Below are positions 1-8,367 of a stretch of DNA of 34,611 bases, one piece after another. Location of the stretch: assembly GCA_964394815.1 (NCBI GenBank), contig CAYMZC010000010.1, positions 1 to 34,611 of the forward strand. Reading direction: 5' to 3'. A model generated the notes under the pieces. That model was not told the DNA's origin. It worked only from the letters and a program-made list of their open reading frames with translations, and searched no databases. Position numbers and translations under genes: made by a program. Position 1 is the first letter of the stretch. Every line of letters starts with the position of its first letter. This stretch comes from Sandaracinobacteroides sp964394815. GTDB lineage: Bacteria > Pseudomonadota > Alphaproteobacteria > Sphingomonadales > Sphingomonadaceae.

Positions 1-1
1 C

Positions 2-277
2 GCACCCATGCCGGCCGCACCAGCCTGCGCCCTGCCCAAGGCCATCCCCCCGCAGGGCGAGCTTGCCCACGCCGTCCGCGCGCGGGAGGCCGAGGCCATC
101 CGCCTGGCGCTCGCCAACAGCGGCGGCCGGCGGATCGAGGCAGCCCGCCGCCTCGGCATTTCCGAACGCACCCTGCGCTACAAGCTGGCCGCCCTCGACG
201 GGCGGCCGCGCCGCGCGGCCTGCGCCGCCCCAGCGCGCGAAATGGTGCGGGAAATGGCGCGGGAGACGCTGCAGTGA
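2..277 (+). CDS. flbD: Sigma-54-dependent flagellar activator, FlbD-like (C-terminal part only)
   Basis: This is the 3' end of a gene that begins outside the window; the reading frame is open back to base 2. What remains is a C-terminal DNA-binding module with a Fis-type helix-turn-helix (EAEAIRLALANSGGRR, then AARRLGISERTLRYKL). That module is typical of NtrC/FlbD-family bacterial enhancer-binding proteins, which activate sigma-54 promoters of flagellar class genes. The AAA+ and receiver-like domains would lie upstream and cannot be seen. Its TGA overlaps the GTG start of fliE by 4 nt, so the two are probably translationally coupled. The FlbD name rests on the HTH type and the flagellar context; another flagellar sigma-54 activator (FleQ/FlrC-like) is possible. 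Confidence 0.75.
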   Translation, partial: APMPAAPACALPKAIPPQGELAHAVRAREAEAIRLALANSGGRRIEAARRLGISERTLRYKLAALDGRPRRAACAAPAREMVREMARETLQ

Positions 278-630
278 ACGGCATCGACCGCTCCCTCGGG
301 CTTTCCGGCGTGCTCGCGCTCAGGGCCTCCATCCTCGAGCGCGCCACCCATCTGTCCGCACCGCTGGCGGCCCCCGCCGCCGCCCTGAAGGGACAGGCCG
401 GCCGGGACGGCGGCGGCTTCGGCGCCGCCATGACCGAGGCGATTGCAGCGGTGAACGGCCAGCAGGCACGCAGCGCGGCGGCCTCGGCTGCCTGGGAACG
501 GGGCGAAACCCATGACATCGCCGCCGTGATGCTGGAACGGCAGAAGGCCTCCATCGCCTTCGAGGCGACGCTCCAGGCCCGCAACCGCCTGCTGTCCGCC
601 TATCGCGACATCATGAACATGCCGGTGTGA
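274..630 (+). CDS. fliE: Flagellar hook-basal body protein FliE
   Basis: FliE joins the MS ring to the proximal rod and is needed early in rod export. The 118-residue protein ends with the family signature: KASIAFEATLQARN followed by LLSAYRDIMNMPV, forming the C-terminal helix. The N-terminal 50 residues are alanine-rich and poorly conserved, as is usual. The start is GTG at 274, chosen because it overlaps the stop of the upstream activator (GTGA) and gives the normal family length. fliF begins 1 nt after its stop. Very sure of the family. Confidence 0.95.
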   Translation: MNGIDRSLGLSGVLALRASILERATHLSAPLAAPAAALKGQAGRDGGGFGAAMTEAIAAVNGQQARSAAASAAWERGETHDIAAVMLERQKASIAFEATLQARNRLLSAYRDIMNMPV

Positions 631-631
631 C

Positions 632-2275
632 ATGGTGGATAGCGCAAAACCCGACGCGACACGCTCCCTGCCCTTTCGCCCCGACGGCACGGCGGATGAC
701 GAAGGCGGCGCGACGTCCCTGACAGCCCGGCTGGGCCAGTGGCGTGACAACCCGCTGGCTGCGCGCGCCTTCTGGCCCGCCATGGGGGCATCGGCGCTCG
801 CGCTCGGGCTGATCGCCTATCTAGCCCTTTCCCCGGCCGGGCGCGGCCCGCTCTACGGCCAGCTTCCCGATGCCGACAAGGCAGCGGTCGTCTCGGCCCT
901 GGAAGGGGCGGGCCTCGATGTCGCGCTCGACCCGCGCACCGGCGCGGTGCTGCTGCCGCCCGACGATCATGCCCGCGCGCGCATGCTGCTGGCGGCACAG
1001 GGCCTGCCGAAGGCCGCGCCAGCCGCCACCGACATGCTGATGGACCTGCCGCTGGGCGCGAGCCGCGCGGTGGAGGGCGCGCGCCTGAAGGCCGCCGGCG
1101 AACGCGATCTCGCCCGCGCGATCGAATCCCTCGATGGCGTGGACTCGGCGCTGGTGCTCATCGCCCGGCCGGAGCCTTCCCCCTTCATCCGCGAACAGGC
1201 ACCCCCGACGGCCTCTGTCACGCTGACGCTGGCGCCGGGCCGGTCGCTCGGCGCCAGCCAGGCGCGCGCCATCGTCCATCTGGTGGCCGGGGCCGTTCCG
1301 GGCCTGCGGCCCGATCAGGTGGCCATCGCCGACCAGAGCGGCCGGCTGCTGGCCGGCGGCGCCGAAGCCCGCGACCGCATGATCGAAGACCGGCTGGCGC
1401 TTCGGGCACGCATGGAAGCGCGGGCGCGCGAATCCATCCTCAGCGTGCTGAACCCGATGCTGGGGCCTGGCAATGTAACGGCCGAAGTGGCGATCGAACT
1501 GGATTTCGCGTCCCGCGAAGCCGCCCAGGAAAGCTATGAGCGGGAAGGCGCGCTGCGGTCGGAGCAGACAAGTCGTTCCACCACGAGCCAGCCGCGCGCC
1601 ATCGGCATTCCCGGCGCCCTCACCAACAGCCTGCCATCGGCCGCCACGGTCACGGCCGCGCCGCCGCCAGCCGCCCCGCCTGCCGAAAACCAGGCAAGCG
1701 ATGAATCCGCCACCCGCAATTACGAACTGGGCCGCTCGGTGGAAGTGACCAGCCGAACGGGCGGCGAAATCCGCCGGCTGACGGCAGCGGTTGCCGTCAG
1801 GGCCGATGCCCTCGGCCCGGCCGAAGGCCGCGCCCGCATGCTGGCCGAAATCCGCGAACTGGCGGAAGCCGCAGTCGGCCATGACGCATCGCGCGGCGAC
1901 AGGATCGCCGTAGCGGCACGCCCCTTCGCCCCGCCGGCCGATAACGCGCCGCCGCTGTGGCGCGATCCGCTGGCCATCGAGGGCGCGAAATGGCTGGCCA
2001 CGGCGCTGGTCATCATCGCCTTGCTGGCGCTGGTGGTGCGACCCATGCTGGCGCGATGGCTGCCGCCCGCCGCCCGCCTGCGCGATGGCGCGGCCGAAGG
2101 CGTGGCGGCATCCGGCCCCATCGCCCTTACCTCCATCCCCGTGCCGGAAGAGCCGCTGCACGCGCCCGTCGATTATGCCGGCAAGCTGGAAGAAGCCCGC
2201 CGGCTGGCCGCCAGCGACAACGCCCGCGCAACACTGGTCGCCCGCCGGCTGCTGGCGGCGCCTTCGGAAGGTTGA
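632..2275 (+). CDS. fliF: Flagellar MS-ring protein FliF
   Basis: FliF builds the membrane-supramembrane ring of the basal body. The 547-residue protein has a first transmembrane segment at about residues 47-67, ring-building domains (YscJ/FliF type, with GPLYGQLPDADKAAVVSAL near residue 72), a proline/alanine-rich linker near residues 340-355, and a second transmembrane segment at about 454-474. A cytoplasmic tail of about 70 residues carries the FliG-binding end (YAGKLEEARRLAASDNARAT). Length and layout are normal for alphaproteobacteria. It lies 1 nt after fliE and 3 nt before fliG, inside the operon. No unusual sequence was noticed. Confidence 0.96.
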   Translation: MVDSAKPDATRSLPFRPDGTADDEGGATSLTARLGQWRDNPLAARAFWPAMGASALALGLIAYLALSPAGRGPLYGQLPDADKAAVVSALEGAGLDVALDPRTGAVLLPPDDHARARMLLAAQGLPKAAPAATDMLMDLPLGASRAVEGARLKAAGERDLARAIESLDGVDSALVLIARPEPSPFIREQAPPTASVTLTLAPGRSLGASQARAIVHLVAGAVPGLRPDQVAIADQSGRLLAGGAEARDRMIEDRLALRARMEARARESILSVLNPMLGPGNVTAEVAIELDFASREAAQESYEREGALRSEQTSRSTTSQPRAIGIPGALTNSLPSAATVTAAPPPAAPPAENQASDESATRNYELGRSVEVTSRTGGEIRRLTAAVAVRADALGPAEGRARMLAEIRELAEAAVGHDASRGDRIAVAARPFAPPADNAPPLWRDPLAIEGAKWLATALVIIALLALVVRPMLARWLPPAARLRDGAAEGVAASGPIALTSIPVPEEPLHAPVDYAGKLEEARRLAASDNARATLVARRLLAAPSEG

Positions 2276-2278
2276 GCC

Positions 2279-3265
2279 ATGCTTTCAGGTGCCGAAAAGA
2301 CAGCGCTTCTCCTGCTGCTTCTGGAAGAACCGGAAGCCGCCGCCCTGCTGGCGCGGCTGGACCCGGCGGAAGTGGAGCTTGTGGGCCGGGCCATGCTTTC
2401 GGTGGCCGACGCAAGCCCGGCCACCATCGACGCCCTGCTGGACGAAGTGCTGGCCATCGCGCGCGAGACGGTCGCCGTGGGCGAAGGTCCGCCGACAGTG
2501 CGCGGCCTGTTCGGCCGGGCGCTGGGCGAAGACCGCGCCGGCGGCATGATCGAGCGGCTGGGCGAAGAAGCGCGCGCCCCGCTTTTCGAGCGGCTGCAAT
2601 GGCTTGAGCCGCACGCCATCGCCAGCCTGCTGGATGGGGAGCACCCGCAGGCGCAGGCCGTGGTGCTGGCCCAGATGCCGGGGGAGCGTGCCGCCAAGGT
2701 CCTCGCCCGCCTGCCAAGGGACGTGCAGCCCGATCTGGTGCGGCGGGTGGCGACGCTTGGCCCGGTCAGCCCGCATGCACTCGAAGCACTCGACCAGGCG
2801 CTGGCCGACCGGATCGCCGTGGCGCGTCCGCGCCAGCCGGTCAGCAATCTGGGCGGCATGAAGCGGGCCGCCGATCTCATCAACATGGCCGGGCTCGACG
2901 AGGATGTGGCGCTGCAGGCGCTGTCCGCCGCAGACCCGACCGCCGCCGAAGTGCTCGCGGAAACCCTCTTCACCTTCGCCGACCTTGCGATGCTCGATGA
3001 CCGGGCGCTGCAATCGGTGCTGAGAACCCTTGAGGCGGAGCTGCTCATCCCGGCGCTGCGGGCAGCGCCCGACGACCTGCGCGCACGGCTGCTGGCGGCC
3101 ATGCCGCAGCGCGCGGCCCAGGCGCTGGAAGACGAAATGGACAACCGCGGCCCGGTGAAGATCGAGGAAGCGCAAACGGCGCAAAAGCAGATCGCGGCCG
3201 CGGCCCGGCGGCTGGCTGCCGACGGCGCGATCAGCCTGCCCGGCAAGGGGCCGGCTTATGTTTGA
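2279..3265 (+). CDS. fliG: Flagellar motor switch protein FliG
   Basis: FliG is the torque-transmitting switch subunit that binds FliF and faces the stator. The 328-residue protein opens with the family pattern SGAEKTALLLLLL. It carries the EHPQ motif (LDGEHPQAQAVVLAQMP, about residue 120), and its C-terminal third shows the conserved FTFADLAMLDDRALQSVLR helix followed by RAAQALEDEMDNRGPVK. Length is normal. The last 8 nt overlap the start of fliH (ATG at 3258), which suggests coupled translation. Confidence 0.96.
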   Translation: MLSGAEKTALLLLLLEEPEAAALLARLDPAEVELVGRAMLSVADASPATIDALLDEVLAIARETVAVGEGPPTVRGLFGRALGEDRAGGMIERLGEEARAPLFERLQWLEPHAIASLLDGEHPQAQAVVLAQMPGERAAKVLARLPRDVQPDLVRRVATLGPVSPHALEALDQALADRIAVARPRQPVSNLGGMKRAADLINMAGLDEDVALQALSAADPTAAEVLAETLFTFADLAMLDDRALQSVLRTLEAELLIPALRAAPDDLRARLLAAMPQRAAQALEDEMDNRGPVKIEEAQTAQKQIAAAARRLAADGAISLPGKGPAYV

Positions 3266-3929
3266 GGGGCCAGTCCTGCCCGGCGGGGAACCGCAGCCCT
3301 TCAAGGAACAGGGCGCGGCGGCAGCCCGGGCTGTGCCGCTTACAAGCCTGTTCCAGTCCGCGCCGGAAGGCCCCGCGCTCGACTGGCTGCTGGCCGAAGC
3401 CGAAGCCCGCGGCCGGGCGGAAGGCGCGGGCGAAGCCGAAGCCCGGCTCATGGCGCGCCTTGACGCAGGCGAACAGGCGCTTGCCGCAGCACAGGCGGAC
3501 CATGCCAGGGCGCTCGCTGCCATGGAAGAGGCGCATCAGGCCGCGACCATGGCGCTGGCGACCGCGCTCGATGCGGCATTGTCGGACAGTCTGGCCCTGC
3601 TCGGCATCGCCGTGGCGCGGGCCGTGCTGGCGGCCGAACCGGCGACCGGGCCGGAAACCCTTTCCGCCCTTCTGGCCGATGTGCTGGGACAACTTCCCGA
3701 AGGGGCGGCCGGCACGCTCTTTGTCAGCCCCTGCATGGTGCAGCGGGCAGGCGCCATGCGCCCGGCGGGCTGGCGCGTCGCGACGGACCCGGCGCTCGGA
3801 CCCGGCGCGGTGCGCGCCGATGTCGATGCCGCCAGCTTCGCCAGCAGCCTCGCCAGCCGGCTCGCCCAGCTGGAAGCGCGGCTGCAGGACGCCCCGCCAC
3901 CGGAAGACCGGCCGGAGGATTGCGCATGA
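3258..3929 (+). CDS. fliH: Flagellar export stator protein FliH (probable)
   Basis: FliH is the regulatory partner of the export ATPase FliI and tethers it to the C ring. The 223-residue product is recognised mainly by position between fliG and fliI. It also has an alanine/glutamate-rich central helix (residues about 45-100, including repeated GRAEGAGEAEARL-like glycine-spaced heptads, as seen in FliH) and a conserved-looking C-terminal domain (LFVSPCMVQRAG onwards). Sequence conservation is low, as is typical. It overlaps fliG by 8 nt and fliI by 4 nt (ATGA). Confidence 0.85.
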   Translation: MFEGPVLPGGEPQPFKEQGAAAARAVPLTSLFQSAPEGPALDWLLAEAEARGRAEGAGEAEARLMARLDAGEQALAAAQADHARALAAMEEAHQAATMALATALDAALSDSLALLGIAVARAVLAAEPATGPETLSALLADVLGQLPEGAAGTLFVSPCMVQRAGAMRPAGWRVATDPALGPGAVRADVDAASFASSLASRLAQLEARLQDAPPPEDRPEDCA

Positions 3930-5257
3930 GCAAAAGCCCGGCCCTTGGCAGGCGCGCGGAAGCGCTGGCGCGGCTGGCGGCCGCCACCGCCTTCCGGCCC
4001 GAAGCCGGCGGGCGCATCCGCGCCTTCGACGGCATGCTGCTGCGGGCCGAAGGCCTGCACGCGCCGGTTGGCGCGCTGGTGCGGGTGTATGCCGATGGCG
4101 GCGAGCTGCTTGCCGAAGTCGCCGGTTTCCGCAGCGGGGATCTTCTGCTGATGGCGCTGTCGCGTGGCGCCGTCGCCCCCGGTGCGCGGGCTGTGCTGGC
4201 GGGCCAGGCCGACAGGGTGGCCGTGGGTCCGGGGCTGATGGGGCGGGTTGTCGATGCCATGGGCGCGCCCGCCGATGGCCTGCCCCCACCCCGTGCCGAA
4301 TCCCGCTGGCCCCTGCATGGCGCTCCGCTTCCGGCGCTGGACAGGGCCGAGGTGACGGCGCCGCTGCCCACGGGCGTTCGCGCCATCGACATGCTGCTGA
4401 CCCTCGGCCGGGGGCAGCGCATGGGCCTGATCGCCGGAAGCGGCGTCGGCAAATCGGTGCTGATGCAGCAGCTTGTCGCCGGTGCGGCTGCCGATGCGGT
4501 GGTGGTGGCGCTGATCGGCGAGCGCGGGCGCGAGATCGCCGGCTTCGTCGGGGCGCTGGCCGATTCCGCCCGCGCCCGCACCCATGTGATCGCCGTGCCG
4601 GCAGACCATGCCGCCCCGCTTCGCCTTCGCGGCGCGCTGTCTGCCCTTGCCGTATCGGAATGGCTGCGCGCCCGGGGGCAGCATGTGCTGCTGCTGATGG
4701 ACAGCCTGACCCGTGTTGCCCATGCCCAGCGCGAAATCGGCCTGGCCACGGGGGAACCGCCCGGCCCGCGCGGCTACCCGGCATCGGCTCTGGCCCTCAT
4801 TGCGCACCTGGTGGAGCGCGCGGGCAACGATGCCCGCACGGGCGGCGCGGTGACGGCGCTGTTCACCGTGCTGGCCGATGGCGACGATGTGGTGGGCGAC
4901 CCGGTGGTGGATGCCGCGCGCGGCGTTCTGGACGGCCATGTGGTGCTGGACCGCGAAATCGCAGCGCGCGGGCGCTTCCCGGCGATCGACCTCGGCCACA
5001 GCATCAGCCGCACCATGGCGGCCTGTGTCAGCCCGGCCCACATGGCTGCGGCCACGACGCTGAGGAAGGATCAGGCAAGGCTCGACTCCAGCCGCGACCT
5101 GATCGCCATGGGGGCCTATGCACCGGGCCGCGACCCGGCGCTGGATGCAGCCCTTGCCCGCGAGATTTCGCTCGAAGCCTTCCTTGCCCAGAAGCGTGAC
5201 GAAAGGGCCGCCTGGCCCGACAGCCTCGACCGGCTTCTGGCCGGCTGGGGAGGCTGA
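3926..5257 (+). CDS. fliI: Flagellum-specific export ATPase FliI
   Basis: FliI is the F1-beta-like ATPase that energises type III export of flagellar proteins. The product has 443 residues. The Walker A loop GSGVGKS has its lysine at residue 176, the Walker B strand is VLLLMDSLTRVAHAQREIGL, and the region GEPPGPRGYPAS is the expected nucleotide-loop motif. The start chosen is ATG at 3926, 7 nt after a GGAGG at 3914-3918; an in-frame TTG at 3920 is less likely. It overlaps the fliH stop (ATGA). Very sure. Confidence 0.96.
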   Translation: MSKSPALGRRAEALARLAAATAFRPEAGGRIRAFDGMLLRAEGLHAPVGALVRVYADGGELLAEVAGFRSGDLLLMALSRGAVAPGARAVLAGQADRVAVGPGLMGRVVDAMGAPADGLPPPRAESRWPLHGAPLPALDRAEVTAPLPTGVRAIDMLLTLGRGQRMGLIAGSGVGKSVLMQQLVAGAAADAVVVALIGERGREIAGFVGALADSARARTHVIAVPADHAAPLRLRGALSALAVSEWLRARGQHVLLLMDSLTRVAHAQREIGLATGEPPGPRGYPASALALIAHLVERAGNDARTGGAVTALFTVLADGDDVVGDPVVDAARGVLDGHVVLDREIAARGRFPAIDLGHSISRTMAACVSPAHMAAATTLRKDQARLDSSRDLIAMGAYAPGRDPALDAALAREISLEAFLAQKRDERAAWPDSLDRLLAGWGG

Positions 5258-5261
5258 GCCG

Positions 5262-5699
5262 ATGGCCGCTTCCCACCGCCTGCGGCTTCTCGAACGGCTT
5301 GCCCGGGCCGAGGACATCGCGCGCCGGCAGCATATGCTGGATGCCGCCCGTGCGCTTGCCGAAGCCGGCGAAGCCAGCGCCCTTGCCCGCCGGGCCGAGG
5401 CGCTGATCGAATCCAGTCCGGCGGCCAGCGGGACTGTGGCCGGGCTTGCCGGGGCGGCGGGGTTGCGGGCGCTGCTCGGCCCGGCGGCGGAAACGGCGCA
5501 CAAGCGTGCTGCCGAAGCCGACCAGAGGGCAAGGGTGGCGGAGGATGCACTGGCCCGCCGGGCGGCGCGCGCCCGGCGGATCGACAGGCGGCTGGAAACG
5601 GAAAGGCGCGGACAGACCCTGCTGGCCGTGCAGAAGGCGGAAGATCGCGCGCCACCGCCACGCCCACGCAACAGGCCAGGGGAAACGGCGGATGCTTGA
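5262..5699 (+). CDS. fliJ: Flagellar export chaperone FliJ (probable)
   Basis: FliJ is a small coiled-coil protein that works with FliH/FliI and resembles the gamma stalk of F1. The product has 145 residues, is almost entirely helical, and is rich in alanine, arginine and glutamate with heptad spacing (for example RLRLLERLARAEDIARRQHM and AEDALARRAARARRIDRRLE). Identity comes from size, coiled-coil character and the position just after fliI. ATG 5262 was chosen because a GGGGAGG lies 9 nt upstream; the frame stays open further upstream inside fliI. The last 8 nt overlap fliK. Confidence 0.82.
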   Translation: MAASHRLRLLERLARAEDIARRQHMLDAARALAEAGEASALARRAEALIESSPAASGTVAGLAGAAGLRALLGPAAETAHKRAAEADQRARVAEDALARRAARARRIDRRLETERRGQTLLAVQKAEDRAPPPRPRNRPGETADA

Positions 5700-6927
5700 G
5701 ATGCCGACAGGCCCGGCCCTTCCGGAACGGGCAGACGAGGCGCTGAGCCCCGTCGGCAGGAGCGCCAGCCGGCGCGGAAAGGCAGCGCCTGCCGAGGATT
5801 CGGGCGCGCCCGATTTCGCCGCCCTGCTGGAAGCGCCGATGCCCCCAGTCCAGCCCTCCCAGCCATCCCCGGCGCTTCCGGCTCCGGCAAAGGGCGCGGA
5901 TGGCGCCGGGCACGCGAACGGGGACGAAAAGGAGACAGCCGGAAGCCGGAAGGCCGGGCGCGCACAGGAGGATGCCACCGGGCTGGCGCTGCCACCCCTC
6001 GACATTCTGGCCCGGATGCAGGCCGAACGGCCTGATGGGCAGGCTGGCGTGTCGCTGGCTGCGCGGGGCAGTGAAAGTGGAAGGGTGAAAGACGCGCCGC
6101 CGGCTGGCCCGGCCGATGCTGCGACGTTACTTGCTGCAGGGTCACTGGCCGCAGGGTCACTGGCCGCCAGCACATCGTCCGAAACACGGGCGCTACCCGC
6201 CACGGAAAAGGCGGAAACATTGACCGCCGGGACCCGCAAACCGGTGCCAGATCAGGGTCCCAGTCAGGGCCAGGATCAGGCCAAGGATCAGGCCCAGGAT
6301 CAGGGCCGCCACAAGGCCCGGAACATGGCGCCCGAACCAGTCATGCCGCACAGGGCGGACATCGCCCCGCAGTTGGCCACAACCGCCCTGTCTCGGCCGC
6401 TTGCCATGCCTCCACCCGGCCAGCCGGCGGCGGGGCCACCCCCGGCCATGGCCGGCGCGGCGGCTGCGGACGCGACCGCCGTCATGGACATGCCCGTCGC
6501 CGCCACCCTGCGCATCGGGCTCGACCGGCTGCAGCGCCTCGACCTACACTTCACCACTGCCAGCGCCCCGGTCGCGGCGCGGCTGGAGCAGGGCATCGAC
6601 AGCTTGCAAGCCGAACTCGAAGCCATGGGCACTCAGGTCGAGCGGATCCGCATCGAAGCTGCACCCGATGCAGCCCTGCCCGCTGCACCGGAAGAAACCC
6701 GGCCCGGCGAAGATTTGCAGGAAGATCGGGCGGAAAGGCCCGACAATAGCCGGCAGGAAAACCGCGACACACCGGGCGGCTCCGGCCAGCCCGGCCGGCG
6801 GGCGGGGCAGGATGGCGCGGCACTCCAGCTCTTCGCACGTGCGCAACTGACCCGCCACGCGGATGAAACCAGCGCCGCCGCCACATCGTCGGCCGGGGCG
6901 AACGGAAGGATTGACCAATATGCCTGA
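5692..6927 (+). CDS. fliK: Flagellar hook-length control protein FliK (probable)
   Basis: FliK measures hook length and switches export specificity. The product has 411 residues. The first ~260 are low complexity (Ala, Pro, Gly, Gln) with two repeat zones: a 15-bp perfect tandem duplication at 6136-6165 (encoding AAGSL twice) and a Gln/Asp-rich stretch at about 6249-6309 (DQ, QGQDQAKDQAQDQG). The C-terminal domain (about residues 262-325, LRIGLDRLQRLDLHF) fits the FliK C-terminal fold but the usual LGxVxV core is weak. Start ATG at 5692 overlaps fliJ by 8 nt. The name depends partly on operon position. Confidence 0.8.
   Translation: MLEMPTGPALPERADEALSPVGRSASRRGKAAPAEDSGAPDFAALLEAPMPPVQPSQPSPALPAPAKGADGAGHANGDEKETAGSRKAGRAQEDATGLALPPLDILARMQAERPDGQAGVSLAARGSESGRVKDAPPAGPADAATLLAAGSLAAGSLAASTSSETRALPATEKAETLTAGTRKPVPDQGPSQGQDQAKDQAQDQGRHKARNMAPEPVMPHRADIAPQLATTALSRPLAMPPPGQPAAGPPPAMAGAAAADATAVMDMPVAATLRIGLDRLQRLDLHFTTASAPVAARLEQGIDSLQAELEAMGTQVERIRIEAAPDAALPAAPEETRPGEDLQEDRAERPDNSRQENRDTPGGSGQPGRRAGQDGAALQLFARAQLTRHADETSAAATSSAGANGRIDQYA
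6136..6165. repeat. 15-bp perfect tandem duplication in fliK
   Basis: Two adjacent identical copies of GCAGGGTCACTGGCC, in frame, encoding AAGSL twice in the disordered N-terminal half of FliK. Confidence 0.9.
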
Positions 6928-7417
6928 AACGCCCCCCGCATCCGGTGATGCGCCACCCCGGCCCGGCCTCGTGAAGCGGCTGGCCCTGCCCCTGCTGTTC
7001 CTCGTCACCGGCGTGGCGGCAGGGGTTGGCGGCGCCATCTTCGTGCCGCCGCTGCTGCCCGCCGCCGAAAACCCGGACAAGGCCCCCACGCCCCGGCATG
7101 CGCCGCTGGAATATGTGGAAATCGACAACAGCTTCACCGCCAATCTGAAGGATACCGGGCGCTTCGTGCAGGTGCGGGTGGCCATTTCCACCCAGGGCGG
7201 GCAGCCGGTTGTCGATGCCGTGGAACGGCACCGCATCGCCATCATCGCCGCCGTGCTCGCGATCCTGGCCGATACCGGGGAAGAGGAACTGGCCGCACCC
7301 GATGGTCGCGACCGGCTGACTCGGCGGATGCGGGTCTCGATCAACGATGTCCTGCAGCGCAAGAGCGGGATCGCCGGGGTCGATGACGTGTTCCTCACCA
7401 GCTACGTCGTTCAATAG
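6920..7417 (+). CDS. fliL: Flagellar basal body-associated protein FliL
   Basis: FliL is an inner-membrane protein around the basal body that supports stator function. The 165-residue product has a short cytoplasmic N-terminus, one transmembrane segment (about residues 21-42, LALPLLFLVTGVAAGVGGAI) and a periplasmic domain with the typical features YVEIDNSFTANLKDT and a C-terminal VDDVFLTSYVVQ. ATG 6920 was chosen because GGAAGGA lies at 6904-6910, 9 nt upstream; it overlaps the fliK stop by 8 nt. Confidence 0.93.
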   Translation: MPETPPASGDAPPRPGLVKRLALPLLFLVTGVAAGVGGAIFVPPLLPAAENPDKAPTPRHAPLEYVEIDNSFTANLKDTGRFVQVRVAISTQGGQPVVDAVERHRIAIIAAVLAILADTGEEELAAPDGRDRLTRRMRVSINDVLQRKSGIAGVDDVFLTSYVVQ

Positions 7418-7425
7418 GCCCGGCG

Positions 7426-8367
7426 ATGATCGGAACACCCCATGCCGCGCCGGTAGAGACAGCGGGACCGGGCCGCACCCTTTCCTGGCCGCAGGCCATG
7501 CCGTCCGAAGACACGCCCGAAGGCGCCGCCGGCGCCCCGCCAATCGCGGCAGGCGGCCCCGACCTCCCGGGCTTCGCGGCAACGCTGGGGCCGGAGCTGG
7601 GCCGGCTTTTCGGCTGCCGCATAACGGCGCGCCGGCTATCCGGCCCGGAGGACAGCGGAACCGGCCCGGCCCTGCCGCGCGGCTGCATGAGCCTCGCCAG
7701 CCTCGACCCCCTCGATGGCGCCCCGCGCCTTTACCTTGCAACCGATGGCCCCGGCGCCAGCCTTTTCCTCGAACAGCTGTTTGGCGCCCGCAAGCCCGGG
7801 CTGGTGGCCGCCGGGAAGGACGCGGATGCGGAGCCGGCGGGCACGCCCTCTGCCCTGCCGCCCATCCTTGCCGCCCTGCCACCGGGCAGCGCGTCATGGA
7901 TGAGCCTGTGCGGTCTTGCGGCAGAGGCAGCAGGGCGGGCGCTGGCGGCACATGGCCAGCCGGCCGGCGCGGCGCGGATCGCCGCGCGCGCGGCCGCGCC
8001 AGACGCCCGGCTGAGTATCGTGGCATGCCTGGCCCTCGATCTCGACGGGCAGGCGGCGCGGCTCTGGCTGCTGCGGGATCCGCCCCCGGTCACGCCGGCC
8101 CCGGCGCACGATGTGGCAGCCTGGCGCAGCCGGGCCGTGGCGCGCGCCCTTGAAATCGACCTGCCAGTGGCGCTGCGGCTGGCGGAAACCCGCGTTCCGG
8201 TTTCCGAACTCGCCGCCCTTCGTCCCGGCGACATCCTGCCCCTCGCCCGCCCGAAACAGCTTGGGGTGATGGTGGCGGGCCGCTGCATCGCCGGGATTCC
8301 GGCCGATGAACTGGCCGCACGCACCGGGTCGGAAAAGGGCACAGCCAGAAGGGAAGAGGACCGTTGA
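7426..8367 (+). CDS. fliM: Divergent flagellar motor switch protein FliM
   Basis: FliM forms the middle of the C ring and normally receives phosphorylated CheY through an N-terminal LSQxEIDxLL peptide. This 313-residue protein lacks any such motif: its first ~45 residues are Pro/Ala/Gly-rich (MIGTPHAAPVETAGPG). Residues about 46-220 look like a reduced FliM middle domain (FLEQLFGARKPG in place of the GGxG loop). Residues about 235-300 are a clear SpoA/FliN-like C-domain (ARALEIDLPVALRLAETRVP, then LRPGDILPLARP). Position between fliL and fliN supports FliM. No other frame nearby encodes the missing motif, so a simple frameshift is unlikely. Ribosome site is weak; M25 (7498) is an alternative start. 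Confidence 0.82.
   Translation: MIGTPHAAPVETAGPGRTLSWPQAMPSEDTPEGAAGAPPIAAGGPDLPGFAATLGPELGRLFGCRITARRLSGPEDSGTGPALPRGCMSLASLDPLDGAPRLYLATDGPGASLFLEQLFGARKPGLVAAGKDADAEPAGTPSALPPILAALPPGSASWMSLCGLAAEAAGRALAAHGQPAGAARIAARAAAPDARLSIVACLALDLDGQAARLWLLRDPPPVTPAPAHDVAAWRSRAVARALEIDLPVALRLAETRVPVSELAALRPGDILPLARPKQLGVMVAGRCIAGIPADELAARTGSEKGTARREEDR

Noticed and set aside
3536..6220. Very long open frame (about 890 codons) on the minus strand across fliH-fliK
   Set aside because: It runs antisense to four well-supported flagellar genes, its product is low-complexity Arg/Ala/Pro-rich, and it is the expected effect of GC-rich codon bias on the opposite strand. The same holds for long antisense frames at 7731-9686, 10141-12132 and 15805-17982.
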